NCBI RefSeq assembly: GCF_029227915.1
Contig: NC_079885.1
Location: forward strand, 30,693,001-30,757,000
Direction of reading: 5' to 3'
DNA length: 64,000 bases
Origin: Hydractinia symbiolongicarpus
Taxonomy: Eukaryota > Cnidaria > Hydrozoa > Anthoathecata > Hydractiniidae
The position numbers were made by a program, and so were the translations under genes. Positions 21,294 through 33,254 of the stretch are shown here, one piece after another (within the stretch, counting starts at the first letter, position 1; the number at the start of each line of letters is the position of its first letter). The notes below the pieces were generated by a model. It saw only the letters and a program-made list of their open reading frames with translations, was not told where the DNA came from and ran no database searches.

Positions 21294-24200
21294 TGATGAG
21301 ACGCTGAATAAAAGAAGTTTAATCGCCGGCAAACGAAAACCCGCAATTTCCCGTAAATCCCGGACTCGGCCTGTATAGTCAAAAGCATACAAAGAAAGTA
21401 CCCAGGGAGTAAACTCATTTCCCGAACGATTTTTTAAATTATTTTTTCATCACTAAAACGCATGAGACTTGTAGTTTTCAGAAATGTTTTCATTTTTGAT
21501 AGGACGCTTAATGAAAGTGGTTTAATCGCCGGCAAACGAAAACCCGCGATTTCCCGTAAATCCCGGGCTTGGCCCGTATAGTCAAAAGTATACAAAGAAA
21601 GTACCCAGGGAGTAAACTCATTTCCCAAATGATTTTTTGAAATTATTTTGTCACCACTAACACGCATGAGACATGTAGTTTTCAAAAGTGTTTTCATTTT
21701 TGATGAGACGCTGAATAAAAGAAGTTTAATTGCCGGCAAACGAAAACCCGCGATTTCTCGTAAATCCCGGGCTTGGCCCGTATAGTTGAATGTATCTAAG
21801 GAAAGAACCCAGGGAGTAAACTGACTTCCCGAACGATTTTTCAAATTATTTTTTCCCCACTAAAACGCATAAGACTTGTAGTTTTCAAAAATGTTTTCAT
21901 TTTTGATGAGACGCTGAATAAAAGAAGTTTAATCGCCGGAAACGAAAACCCACGATTTCCCGAAAATCCCGGGCTTGGCCCGTATAGTCAAAAGTATACA
22001 AAGAAAGTACCCAGGGAGTAAACTCATTTCCCAAATGATTTTTGGAAATTATTTTGTCACCACTAAAACGCATGAGACTTGTAGTTTTCAAAAGTGTTTT
22101 CATTTTTGATGAGACGCTGAATAAAAGAGGTTTAATCGCCGACAAACGAAAACCCGCGATTTCCCGTAAATCCCGGGCTTGGCCCGTATAATTGAATGTA
22201 TCTAAAGAAAGTACCCAGGGAGTAAACTGACTTCCCGAACGATTTTTTAAATTATTTTTTCACCACTAAAACGCATAAGACTTGTAGTATTCAAAAATGT
22301 TTTCATTTTTGATGAGACGCTGAATAAAAGAAGTTTAATCGCCGGCAAACGAAAACCCGCAATTTTCCGTAAATCCCGGACTCGGCCTGTATAGTCAAAA
22401 GCATACAAAGAAAGTACCCAGGGAGTAAACTCATTTCCCGAACGATTTTTTAAATTATTTTTTCATCACTAAAACGCATGAGACTTGTAGTTTTCAGAAA
22501 TGTTTTCATTTTTGATAGGACGCTTAATGAAAGTGGTTTAATCGCCGGCAAACGAAAACCTGCGATTTTCCGTAAATCCCGGGCTTGGCCCGTATAGTCA
22601 AAAGTATACAAAGAAAGTACCCAGGGAGTAAACTCATTTCCCGAACGATTTTTTATATTATTTTTTCACCACTAAAACGCATAAGACTTGTAGTTTTCAA
22701 AAATGTTTTCATTTTTGATGAGACGCTGAATAAAAGAAGTTTAATCGCCGGAAACGAAAACCCACGATTTCCCGAAAATCCCGGGCTTGCCCCGTATAGT
22801 CAAAAGTATACAAAGAAAGGACCCAGGGAGTAAACTCATTTCCCGAACGATTTTTTAAATTATTTTTTCACCACTAAAACGCATAAGACTTGTAGTTTTC
22901 AAAAATGTTTTCATTTTTGATGAGACGCTGAATAAAAGAAGTTTAATCGCCGGAAACGAAAACCCGCGATTTCCCGTAAATCCCGGGCTTGGCCCGTATA
23001 GTTGAATGTATCTAAAGAAAGTACCCAGGGAGTAAACTGACTTCCCGAACGATTTTTCAAATTATTTCTGCACCAGTAGAACGAATGAGACTTGTAGTTT
23101 TCGAAAATGTTTTCATTTTTACCGAGACGCTTAATGAAAGAGTTTTAATCGCCGGCAAACGAAAACCCGCGATTTCCCGTAAATCCCGGACTCGGCCCGT
23201 ATAGTCAAAAGTATACAAAGAAAGTACCCAGGGAGTAAACTCATTTCCCGAACGATTTTTTAAATTATTTTTTCACCACTAAAACGCATAAGACTTGTAG
23301 TTTTCAAAAATGTTTTCATTTTTGATGAGACGCTGAATAAAAGAAGTTTAATCGCCGGCAAACGAAAACCCGCAATTTCCCGTAAATCCCGGACTCGGCC
23401 TGTATAGTCAAAAGCATACAAAGAAAGTACCCAGGGAGTAAACTCATTTCCCGAACGATTTTTTAAATTATTTTTTCATCACTAAAACGCATGAGACTTG
23501 TAGTTTTCAGAAATGTTTTCATTTTTGATAGGACGCTTAATGAAAGTGGTTTAATCGCCGGCAAACGAAAACCCGCGATTTCCCGTAAATCCCGGGCTTG
23601 GCCCGTATAGTCAAAAGTATACAAAGAAAGTACCCAGGGAGTAAACTCATTTCCCAAATGATTTTTTGAAATTATTTTGTCACCACTAACACGCATGAGA
23701 CATGTAGTTTTCAAAAGTGTTTTCATTTTTGATGAGACGCTGAATAAAAGAAGTTTAATTGCCGGCAAACGAAAACCCGCGATTTCTCGTAAATCCCGGG
23801 CTTGGCCCGTATAGTTGAATGTATCTAAGGAAAGAACCCAGGGAGTAAACTGACTTCCCGAACGATTTTTCAAATTATTTTTTCACCACTAAAACGCATA
23901 AGACTTGTAGTTTTCAAAAATGTTTTCATTTTTGATGAGACGCTGAATAAAAGAAGTTTAATCGCCGGAAACGAAAACCCACGATTTCCCTAAAATCCCG
24001 GGCTTGGCCCGTATAGTCAAAAGTATACAAAGAAAGTACCCAGGGAGTAAACTCATTTCCCAAATGATTTTTGGAAATTATTTTGTCACCACTAAAACGC
24101 ATGAGACTTGTAGTTTTCAAAAGTGTTTTCATTTTTGATGAGACGCTGAATAAAAGAGGTTTAATCGCCGACAAACGAAAACCCGCGATTTCCCGTAAAT

Positions 24201-24660
24201 CCCGGGCTTGGCCCGTATAGTTGAATGTATCTAAAGAAAGTACCCAGGGAGTAAACTGACTTCCCGAACGATTTTTTAAATTATTTTTTCACCACTAAAA
24301 CGCATAAGACTTGTAGTATTCAAAAATGTTTTCATTTTTGATGAGACGCTGAATAAAAGAAGTTTAATCGCCGGCAAACGAAAACCCGCAATTTTCCGTA
24401 AATCCCGGACTCGGCCTGTATAGTCAAAAGCATACAAAGAAAGTACCCAGGGAGTAAACTCATTTCCCGAACGATTTTTTAAATTATTTTTTCATCACTA
24501 AAACGCATGAGACTTGTAGTTTTCAGAAATGTTTTCATTTTTGATAGGACGCTTAATGAAAGTGGTTTAATCGCCGGCAAACGAAAACCTGCGATTTCCC
24601 GTAAATCCCGGGCTTGGCCCGTATAGTCAAAAGTATACAAAGAAAGTACCCAGGGAGTAA
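21294..24660 (+). repeat. 18-mer HOR (3,654 bp), copy 2
   Basis: Near-identical to copy 1 until about 24680, where TTTTATATT replaces TTTTAAATT. A small number of single-base differences are visible (for example AAAATG context CAAAAATG versus CGAAAATG near 19447/23101). Confidence 0.85.
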
Positions 24661-26749
24661 ACTCATTTCCCGAACGATTTTTTATATTATTTTTTCACCA
24701 CTAAAACGCATAAGACTTGTAGTTTTCAAAAATGTTTTCATTTTTGATGAGACGCTGAATAAAAGAAGTTTAATCGCCGGAAACGAAAACCCACGATTTC
24801 CCGAAAATCCCGGGCTTGGCCCGTATAGTCAAAAGTATACAAAGAAAGGACCCAGGGAGTAAACTCATTTCCCGAACGATTTTTAAAATTATTTTTTCAC
24901 CGCTAAAACGCATGAGACTTGTAGTTTTCAGAAGTGTTTTCATTTTTGATGAGACGCTGAATAAAAGAAGTTTAATCGCCGGAAACGAAAACCCACGATT
25001 TCCCGAAAATCCCGGGCTTGGCCCGTATAGTCAAAAGTATACAAAGAAAGTACCCAGGGAGTAAACTCATTTCCCAAATGATTTTTGGAAATTATTTTGT
25101 CACCACTAAAACGCATGAGACTTGTAGTTTTCAAAAGTGTTTTCATTTTTAACGAGACGCTTAATGAAAGAGTTTTAATCGCCGGCAAACGAAAACCCGC
25201 GATTTCCCGTAAATCCCGGACTCGGCCCGTATAGTCAAAAGTATACAAAGAAAGTACCCAGGGAGTAAACTCATTTCCCGAACGATTTTTAAAATTATTT
25301 TTTCACCGCTAAAACGCATGAGACTTGTAGTTTTCAGAAGTGTTTTCATTTTTGATGAGACGCTGAATAAAAGAAGTTTAATCGCCGGAAACGAAAACCC
25401 ACGATTTCCCGAAAATCCCGGGCTTGGCCCGTATAGTCAAAAGTATACAAAGAAAGTACCCAGGGAGTAAACTCATTTCCCAAATGATTTTTGGAAATTA
25501 TTTTGTCACCACTAAAACGCATGAGACTTGTAGTTTTCAAAAGTGTTTTCATTTTTGATGAGACGCTGAATAAAAGAGGTTTAATCGCCGACAAACGAAA
25601 ACCCGCGATTTCCCGTAAATCCCGGGCTTGGCCCGTATAGTTGAATGTATCTAAAGAAAGTACCCAGGAAGTAAACTGACTTCCCGAACGATTTTTCAAA
25701 TTATTTCTGCACCAGTAGAACGAATGAGACTTGTAGTTTTCAAAAATGTTTTCATTTTTAACGAGACGCTTAATGAAAGAGATTTTATCGCCGGCAAACG
25801 AAAACCCGCGATTTCCCGTAAATCCCGGACTCGGCCCGTATAGTCAAAAGTATACAAAGAAAGTAACCAGGGAGTAAACTCATTTCCCGAACGATTTTTA
25901 AAATTATTTTTTCACCGCTAAAACGCATTAGACTTGTAGTTTTCAGAAATGTTTTCATTTTTGATGAGACGCTTAATGAATGTGGTTTAATCGCCGGCAA
26001 GCGAAACCCCGCGATTTCCCGTAAATCCCGGGCTTGGCCCGCATAGTCGAATGTATACAAAGAAAGTACCCTGTGAGTAAACTTATTTCCAAAACGATTT
26101 TTTAAATTATCTTTTCACCACTAAAACGCATGAGACTTGTAGTTTTCAAAAATGTTTCCATTTTTGATGAGACGCTGAATAAAAGAAGTTTAATCGCCGG
26201 CAAACGAAAACCCGCCATTTCCCGTAAACCCCGGACTCGGCCCGTATAGTCAAAAGTATACAAAGAAAGTACCCAGGGAGTAAACTCATTTCCCGAACGA
26301 TTTTTTAAATTATTATTTCACCACTAAAGCCCATGAGACTTGTAGTTTTTAAAAATGTTTTCATTTTTGATGAGACGGTGAATAAAAGAAGTTTAATCGC
26401 CGGCAAACGAAAACCCGCAATTTCCCGTAAATCCCGGACTCGGCCTGTATAGTCAAAAGTATACAAAGAAAGTACCCTGGGAGTAAACTCATTTCCCGAA
26501 CGTTTTTTTAAATTATTTTTTTACCACTAAAACGCATGAGACTTGTAGTTTTCAGAAATGTTTTCATTTTTGATGATAAGCTTAATGAAAGTGGTTTAAT
26601 CGCCGGCAAACGAAAACCCACGATTTCCCGTAAATCCCGGGCTTGGCCCGTATAGTCAAAAGTATACAAAGAAAGTACCCAGGGAGTAAACTCATTTCAA
26701 AAATGATTTTTTGAAATTATTTTGTCACCACTAAAACGCATGAGACTTA
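24661..26749 (+). repeat. Transition zone between left and right domains
   Basis: Continues the previous block, then introduces TTCACCGCTAAAACGCATGAG (about 24896, 25301, 25911; two- and three-monomer spacing). At 25137-25151 a monomer switches from type B (AAAAGTG) to a C-like tail (TTTTTAACGAGACGC). The first type E monomer follows at about 26.04 kb. Confidence 0.75.
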
Positions 26750-28177
26750 TAGTTTTTAAAAGTGTTTTCATTTTTGATGAGACGCTGAATAAGAGAAATT
26801 TAATCGCTGGCAAACGAAAACCCGCGATTTCCCGTAAATCCCGGGCTTGGCCCGTATAGTTGAATGTATCTAAAGAAAGTACCCAGGGAGTAAACTGACT
26901 TCCCGAACGATTTTTCAAATTATTTCTGCACCAGTAGAACGAATGACACTTGTAGTTTTCAGAAATGTTTTCATTTTTGATGAGACGCTTAATGAATGTG
27001 GTTTAATCGCCGGCAAGCGAAAACCCGCGATTTCCCGTAAATCCCGGGCTTGGCCCGCATAGTTGAATGTATACAAAGAATGTACCCTGTGAGTAAACTT
27101 ATTTTCAAAACGATTTTTTAAATTGTCTTTTCACCACTAAAACGCATGAGACTTGTAGTTTTCAAAAATGTTTTCATTTTTGAAGAGACGCTGAATAAAA
27201 GAAGTTTAATCGCCGGCAAACGAAAACCCACCATTTCCCGTAAACCCCAGACTCGGCCCGTATAGTCAAAAGTATACAAAGAAAGTACCCAGGGAGTAAA
27301 CTCATTTCCCGAACGATTTTTTAAATTATTATTTCAGCACTAAAGCCCATGAGACTTGTAGTTTTTAAAAATGTTTTCATTTTTGATAAGACGGTGAATA
27401 AAAGAAGTTTAATCGCCGGCAAACGAAAACCCGCGATTTCCCGTAAATCCCGGACTCGGCCTGTATAGTCAAAAGTATACAAAGAAAGTACCCAGGGAGT
27501 AAACTCATTTCCCGAACGATTTTTTAAATTATTTTTTCATCACTAAAACGCATGAGACTTGTAGTTTTCAGAAATGTTTTCATTTTTGATGAGACGCTTA
27601 ATGAAAGTGGTTTAATCGCCGGCAAACGAAAACCCGCGATTTCCCGTAAATCCCGGGCTTGGCCCGTATAGTCAAAAGAACACAAAGAAAGTACCCAGGG
27701 AGTAAACTGATTTCCCAAATGATTTTTTGAAATTATTTGGTCACCACTAAAACGCATGAGACTTGTAGTTTTCAAAAGTGTTTTCATTTTTGATGAGACG
27801 CTGAATAAAAGAATTTTTATCGCCGCCAAACGAAAACCCGCGATTTCCCGTAAATCCCGGGCTTGGCCCGTATAGTTGAATGTATCTAAAGAAAGTACCC
27901 AGGGAGTAAACTGACTTCCCGAACGATTTTTCAAATTATTTCTGCACCAGTAGAACGAATGAGACTTGTAGTTTTGAAAAATGTTTTCATTTTAAATGAG
28001 ACGCTTAATGAAAGAGTTTTAATGGCCGGCAAACGAAAACCCGCGATTTCCCGTAAATCCCGGACTCGGCCCGTATAGTCAAAAGTATACAAAGAAAGTA
28101 CCCAGGGAGTAAACTCATTTCCCGAACGATTTTTTAAATTATTATTTCACCACTAAAGCTCATGAGACTTGTAGTTT

Positions 28178-28199
28178 TTAAAAATGTTTTCATTTTTAA
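28178..28199 (+). other. Monomer hairpin dyad, covariant form
   Basis: Arms TTAAAAATG (28178-28186) and CATTTTTAA (28191-28199) around TTTT. Compared with the form at 149-170 both partners of the second pair have changed (C to T, G to A), so nine-base pairing is kept. This form is typical of right-domain monomers with a GACGGTG or GACGC tail. Confidence 0.8.
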
Positions 28200-28232
28200 T
28201 GAGACGCTTAATGAAAGTGGTTTAATCGCCGG

Positions 28233-28435
28233 CAAACGAAAAGCCGCGATTTCCCGTAAATCCCGGGCTTGGCCCGTATAGTCGAATGTATACAAAGAAA
28301 GTACCCTGTGAGTAAACTCATTTCCAAAACGATTTTTTAAATTATCTTTTCGCCACTAAAACGCATGAGACTTGTAGTTTTTAAAAATGTTTTCATTTTT
28401 GATGAGACGCTGAATAAAAGAAGTTTAATCGCCCG
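28233..28435 (+). repeat. Representative type E monomer (203 bp), right-domain marker
   Basis: Diagnostic sites: GGCCCGTATAGTCGAATG, GTACCCTGTGAG, TTTCCAAAACG, TTAAATTATCTTTTCGCCAC (or TTTTCACCAC in other copies), then GTTTTTAAAAATG. The changes at ~60, ~85 and ~100 bp of the monomer travel together, so they behave as one haplotype. The GTCGAATG change creates the CENP-B-box-like element described separately. Confidence 0.85.
28273..28286 (-). other. CENP-B-box-like element with short spacer (representative)
   Basis: Read on the minus strand this is TTCG-ACT-A-TA-CGGG. The mammalian CENP-B box is TTCG-N4-A-N2-CGGG, so all nine essential bases are present but the first spacer is 3 instead of 4 bases. 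It occurs in monomers with GGCCCGTATAGTCGAATG (type E and relatives, 26-64 kb). I did not see it left of 26 kb, where the site reads GTTGAATG or GTCAAAAG. Binding is not implied, since known boxes have fixed spacing. Confidence 0.4.
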
Positions 28436-28637
28436 CAAACGAAAACCCGCCATTTCCCGTAAACCCCGGACTTGGCCCGTATAGTCAAAAGTATACAAAG
28501 AAAGTACCCAGGGAGTAAACTCATTTCCGAACGATTTTTTAAATTATTATTTCACCACTAAAGCTCATGAGACTTGTAGTTTTTAAAAATGTTTTCATTT
28601 TTAATGAGACGGTGAATAAAAGAAGTTTAATCGCCGG
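28436..28637 (+). repeat. Representative type F monomer (202 bp)
   Basis: Diagnostic sites: TAAATTATTATTTCACCAC, TAAAGCTCATGAG, GTTTTTAAAAATG and the tail TTTTTAATGAGACGGTGAATAA. Left and right hairpin arms are TTAAAAATG and CATTTTTAA, a perfect 9-bp pairing in which both members of the second pair differ from the type D hairpin. One C of the TTTCCCG run is missing, giving 202 bp. Confidence 0.8.
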
Positions 28638-28778
28638 CAAACGAAAACCCGCGATTTCCCGTAAATCCCGGACTCGGCCCGTATAGTCAAAAGTATACAA
28701 AGAAAGTACCCAGGGAGTAAACTCATTTCCCGAACGATTTTTTAAATTTTTTTTTCACCACTAAAACGTATGAGACTT

Positions 28779-30228
28779 ATAGTTTTCAAAAGTGTTTTCA
28801 TTTTTGATGAGACGCTGAATAAGAGAAATTTAATCGCTGGCTAACGAAAACCCGCGATTTCCCGTAAATCCCGGGCTTGGCCCGTATAGTTGAATGTATC
28901 TAAAGAAAGTACCCAGGGAGTAAACTGACTTCCCGAACGATTTTTCAAATTATTTCTGCACCAGTAGAACGAATGAGACTTGTAGTTTTCAGAAATGTTT
29001 TCATTTTTGATGAGACGCTTAATGAATGTGGTTTAATCGCCGGCAAGCGAAACCCGCGATTTCCCGTAAATCCCGGGCTTGGCCCGCATAGTTGAATGTA
29101 TACAAAGAATGTACCCTGTGAGTAAACTTATTTTCAAAACGATTTTTTAAATTGTCTTTTCACCACTAAAACGCATGAGACTTGTAGTTTTCAAAAATGT
29201 TTTCATTTTTGAAGAGACGCTGAATAAAAGAAGTTTAATCGCCGGCAAACGAAAACCCACCATTTCCCGTAAACCCCCGACTCGGCCCGTATAGTCAAAA
29301 GTATACAAAGAAAGTACCCAGGGAGTAAACTCATTTCCCGAACGATTTTTTAAATTATTATTTCAGCACTAAAGCCCATGAGACTTGTAGTTTTTAAAAA
29401 TGTTTTCATTTTTGATAAGACGGTGAATAAAAGAAGTTTAATCGCCGGCAAACGAAAACCCGCGATTTCCCGTAAATCCCGGACTCGGCCTGTATAGTCA
29501 AAAGTATACAAAGAAAGTACCCAGGGAGTAAACTCATTTCCCGAACGATTTTTTAAATTATTTTTTCATCACTAAAACGCATGAGACTTGTAGTTTTCAG
29601 AAATGTTTTCATTTTTGATGAGACGCTTAATGAAAGTTGTTTAATCGCCGGCAAACGAAAACCCGCGATTTCCCGTAAATCCCGGGCTTGGCCCGTATAG
29701 TCAAAAGAACACAAAGAAAGTACCCAGGGAGTAAACTGATTTCCCAAATGATTTTTTGAAATTATTTGGTCACCACTAAAACGCATGAGACTTGTAGTTT
29801 TCAAAAGTGTTTTCATTTTTGATGAGACGCTAAATAAAAGAATTTTTATCGCCGCCAAACGAAAACCCGCGATTTCCCGTAAATCCCGGGCTTGGCCCGT
29901 ATAGTTGAATGTATCTAAAGAAAGTACCTAGGGAGTAAACTGACTTCCCGAACGATTTTTCAAATTATTTCTGCACCAGTAGAACGAATGAGACTTGTAG
30001 TTTTGAAAAATGTTTTCATTTTAAATGAGACGCTTAATGAAAGAGTTTTAATCGCAGGCAAACGAAAACCCGCGATTTCCCGTAAATCCCGGACTCGGCC
30101 CGTATAGTCAAAAGTATACAAAGAAAGTACCCAGGGAGTAAACTCATTTCCCGAACGATTTTTTAAATTATTATTTCACCACTAAAGCTCATGAGACTTG
30201 TAGTTTTTAAAAATGTTTTCATTTTTAA
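28779..30228 (+). repeat. 10-mer HOR (2,030 bp) of the right domain, copy 2 (partial)
   Basis: Follows copy 1 until about 30228, where copy 1 has GACGCTTAATGAAAG and this copy has GACGGTGAATAAAAG. About seven of ten monomers are present. Confidence 0.8.
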
Positions 30229-33200
30229 TGAGACGGTGAATAAAAGAAGTTTAATCGCCGGGAAACGAAAACCCGCAAATTCCCGTAAATCCCGGACTCG
30301 GCCTGTATAGTCAAAAGTATACAAAGAAAGTACCCAGGGAGTAAACTCATTTCCCGAACGATTTTTTAAATTATTTTTTCACCACTAAAACGCATGAGAC
30401 TTATAGTTTTCAGAAATGTTTTCATTTTTGATGAGACGCTTAATGAAAGTGGTTTAATCGCCGGCAAACGAAAAGCCGCGATTTCCCGTAAATCCCGGGC
30501 TTGGCCCGTATAGTCGAATGTATACAAAGAAAGTACCCTGTGAGTAAACTCATTTCCAAAACGATTTTTTAAATTATCTTTTCGCCACTAAAACGCATGA
30601 GACTTGTAGTTTTTAAAAATGTTTTCATTTTTGATGAGACGCTGAATAAAAGAAGTTTAATCGCCGGCAAACGAAAACCCGCCATTTCCCGTAACCCCCG
30701 GACTTGGCCCGTATAGTCAAAAGTATACAAAGAAAGTACCCAGGGAGTAAACTCATTTCCGAACGATTTTTTAAATTATTATTTCACCACTAAAGCTCAT
30801 GAGACTTGTAGTTTTTAAAAATGTTTTCATTTTTAATGAGACGGTGAATAAAAGAAGTTTAATCGCCGGCAAACGAAAACCCGCGATTTCCCGTAAATCC
30901 CGGACTCGGCCCGTATAGTCAAAAGTATACAAAGAAAGTACCCAGGGAGTAAACTCATTTCCCGAACGATTTTTAAAATTTTTTTTTCACCACTAAAACG
31001 TATGAGACTTGTAGTTTTCAGAAATGTTTTCATTTTTGATGAGACGCTTAATGAATGTGGTTTAATCGCCGGCAGGCGAAAACCTGCGATTTCCCGTAAA
31101 TCCCGGGCTTGGCCCGCATAGTCGAATGTATACAAAGAAAGTACCCTGTGAGTAAACTCATTTCCAAAACGATTTTTTAAATTATCTTTTCGCCACTAAA
31201 ACGCATGAGACTTGTAGTTTTTAAAAATGTTTTCATTTTTGATGAGACGCTGAATAAAAGAAGTTTAATCGCCGGCAAACGAAAACCCGCCATTTCCCGT
31301 AAACCCCGGACTTGGCCCGTATAGTCAAAAGTATACAAAGAAAGTACCCAGGGAGTAAACTCATTTCCGAACGATTTTTTAAATTATTATTTCACCACTA
31401 AAGCTCATGAGACTTGTAGTTTTTAAAAATGTTTTCATTTTTAATGAGACGGTGAATAAAAGAAGTTTAATCGCCGGCAAACAAAAACCCGCGATTTCCC
31501 GGAAATCCCGGACTCGGCCTGTATAGTCAAAAGTATACAAAGAAAGTACCCAGGGAGTAAACTCATTTCCCGAACGATTTTTTAAATTATTTTTTCACCA
31601 CTAAAACGCATGAGACTTGTAGTTTTCAGAAATGTTTTCATTTTTGATGAGACGCTTAATGAAAGTGGTTTAATCGCCGGCAAACGAAAACCCGCGATTT
31701 CCCGTAAATCCCGGGCTTGGCCCGTATAGTTGAATGTATCTAAAGAAAGTACCCAGGGAGTAAACTGACTTTCCGAACGATTTTTCAAATTATTTCTGCA
31801 CCAGTAGAACGAATGAGACTTGTAGTTTTCAAAAATGTTTTCATTTTTAATGAGACGCTTAATGAAAGAGTTTTAATCGCCGGCAAACGAAAACCCGCGA
31901 TTTTCCTTAAATCCCGGACTCGGCCCGTATAGTCAAAAGTATACAAAGAAAGTACCCAGGGAGTAAACTCATTTCCCGAACGATTTTTAAAACTATTTTT
32001 TCACCACTAAAACGTATGAGACTTGTAGTTTTCAGAAATGTTTTCATTTTTGAAGAGACGCTGAATAAAAGAATTTTAATCGCCGGCAAACGAAAACCCA
32101 CCATTTCCCGTAAACCCCGGACTCGGCCCGTATAGTCAAAAGTATACAAAGAAAGTACCCAGGGAGTAAACTCATTTCCCGAACGATTTTTTAAATTATT
32201 ATTTCACCACTAAAGTCCATGAGACTTGTAGTTTTTAAAAATGTTTTCATTTTTGATGAGACGGTGAATAAAAGAAGTTTAATCGCCGGCAAACGAAAAC
32301 CCGCGATTTCCCGTAAATCCGGGACTCGGCCTGTATAGTCAAAAGTATACAAAGAAAGTACCCAGGGAGTAAACTCATTTCCCGAACGATTTTTTAAATT
32401 ATTTTTTCATCACTAAAACGCATGAGACTTGTAGTTTTCTGAAATGTTTTCATTCTTGATGAGACGCTTAATGAAAGTGGTTTAATCGCCGGCAAACGAA
32501 AACCCGCGATTTCCCGTAAATCCCGGGCTTGGCCCGATAGTCAAAAGAACACAAAGAAAGTACCCAGGGAGTAAACTCATTTCCCAAATGATTTTTTGAA
32601 ATTATTTTGTCACCACTAAAACGCATGAGACTTGTAGTTTTCAAAAGTGTTTTTATTTTTGATGAGACGCTGAATAAAAGAAGTTTAATCGCCGCCAAAC
32701 GAAAACCCGCGATTTCCCGTAAATCCCGGGCTTGGCCCGTATAGTTGAATGTATCTAAAGAAAGTACCCAGGGAGTAAACTGACTTCCTGAACGATTTTT
32801 TAAATTATTTCTGCACCAGTAGAACGAATGAGACTTGTAGTTTTGAAAAATGTTTTCATTTTTAATGAGACGCTTAATGAAAGAGTTTTAATCGCCGGCA
32901 AACGAAAACCCGCGATTTCCCGTAAATCCCGGACTCGGCCCGTATAGTCAAAAGTATACAAAAAAGTACCCTGTGAGTAAACTCATTTCCAAAACAATTT
33001 TTTAAATTATCTTTTCACCACTTAAACGCATGAGACTTTTAGTTTTCAAAAATGTTTTCATTTTTGATGAGACGCTGAATAAAAGAAGTTTAATCGCCGG
33101 CAAACGAAAACCCGCCATTTCCCGTAAACCCCGGACTTGGCCCGTATACTCAAAAGTATACAAAGAAAGTATTCAGGGAGTAAACTCATTTCCCGAAGGA

Positions 33201-33254
33201 TTTTTTAAATTATTATTTCACCACTAAAACTCATGAGACTTGTAGTTTTTAAAA
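30229..33254 (+). repeat. Right-domain monomers, E/F pairs and 11-mer echo
   Basis: AAAAGCCGCGATTTCC at about 28239 recurs at 30471, an 11-monomer offset (2,232 bp), and the following E-F pair repeats again about 608 bp later. Type B' (CCCGATAG) appears at 32493. No non-satellite sequence is visible. Confidence 0.7.
32493..32695 (+). repeat. Type B' monomer with two-base deletion CCCGATAG
   Basis: A B-type monomer in which GGCCCGTATAG has become GGCCCGATAG, removing one arm of the GTATA dyad, and which also reads CAAAAGAACACAAAG. The first copy with the deletion I noticed is this one; the form is then present in every five-monomer cycle up to about 41.4 kb. It is a good marker of the segment amplified in the 4,060-bp repeats. 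Confidence 0.8.

Larger units (their letters stand above)
1..25700 (+). repeat. Left satellite domain built of A-B-C-D type monomers
   Basis: This stretch is composed of four main subtypes plus hybrids. It contains no copy of the ACCCTGTGAG / TTTCCAAAACG haplotype that is common further right; here the region after GGCCCGTATAG reads GTCAAAAG or GTTGAATG, not GTCGAATG. The order A-B-C-D recurs many times (first clear run 814-1626). Extra D-like or A-like monomers inserted between these runs produce HOR periods of 4, 6, 8, 9, 10, 15 and 18 monomers. Confidence 0.85.
26750..28778 (+). repeat. 10-mer HOR (2,030 bp) of the right domain, copy 1
   Basis: AAGAGAAATT at 26791 recurs at 28821, and AAAAGAACACAAAG, AATTATTTGGTCACCAC and GAATTTTTATCGCC recur at the same offset. 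It mixes old types (A, B, C) with types E and F. Confidence 0.85.
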
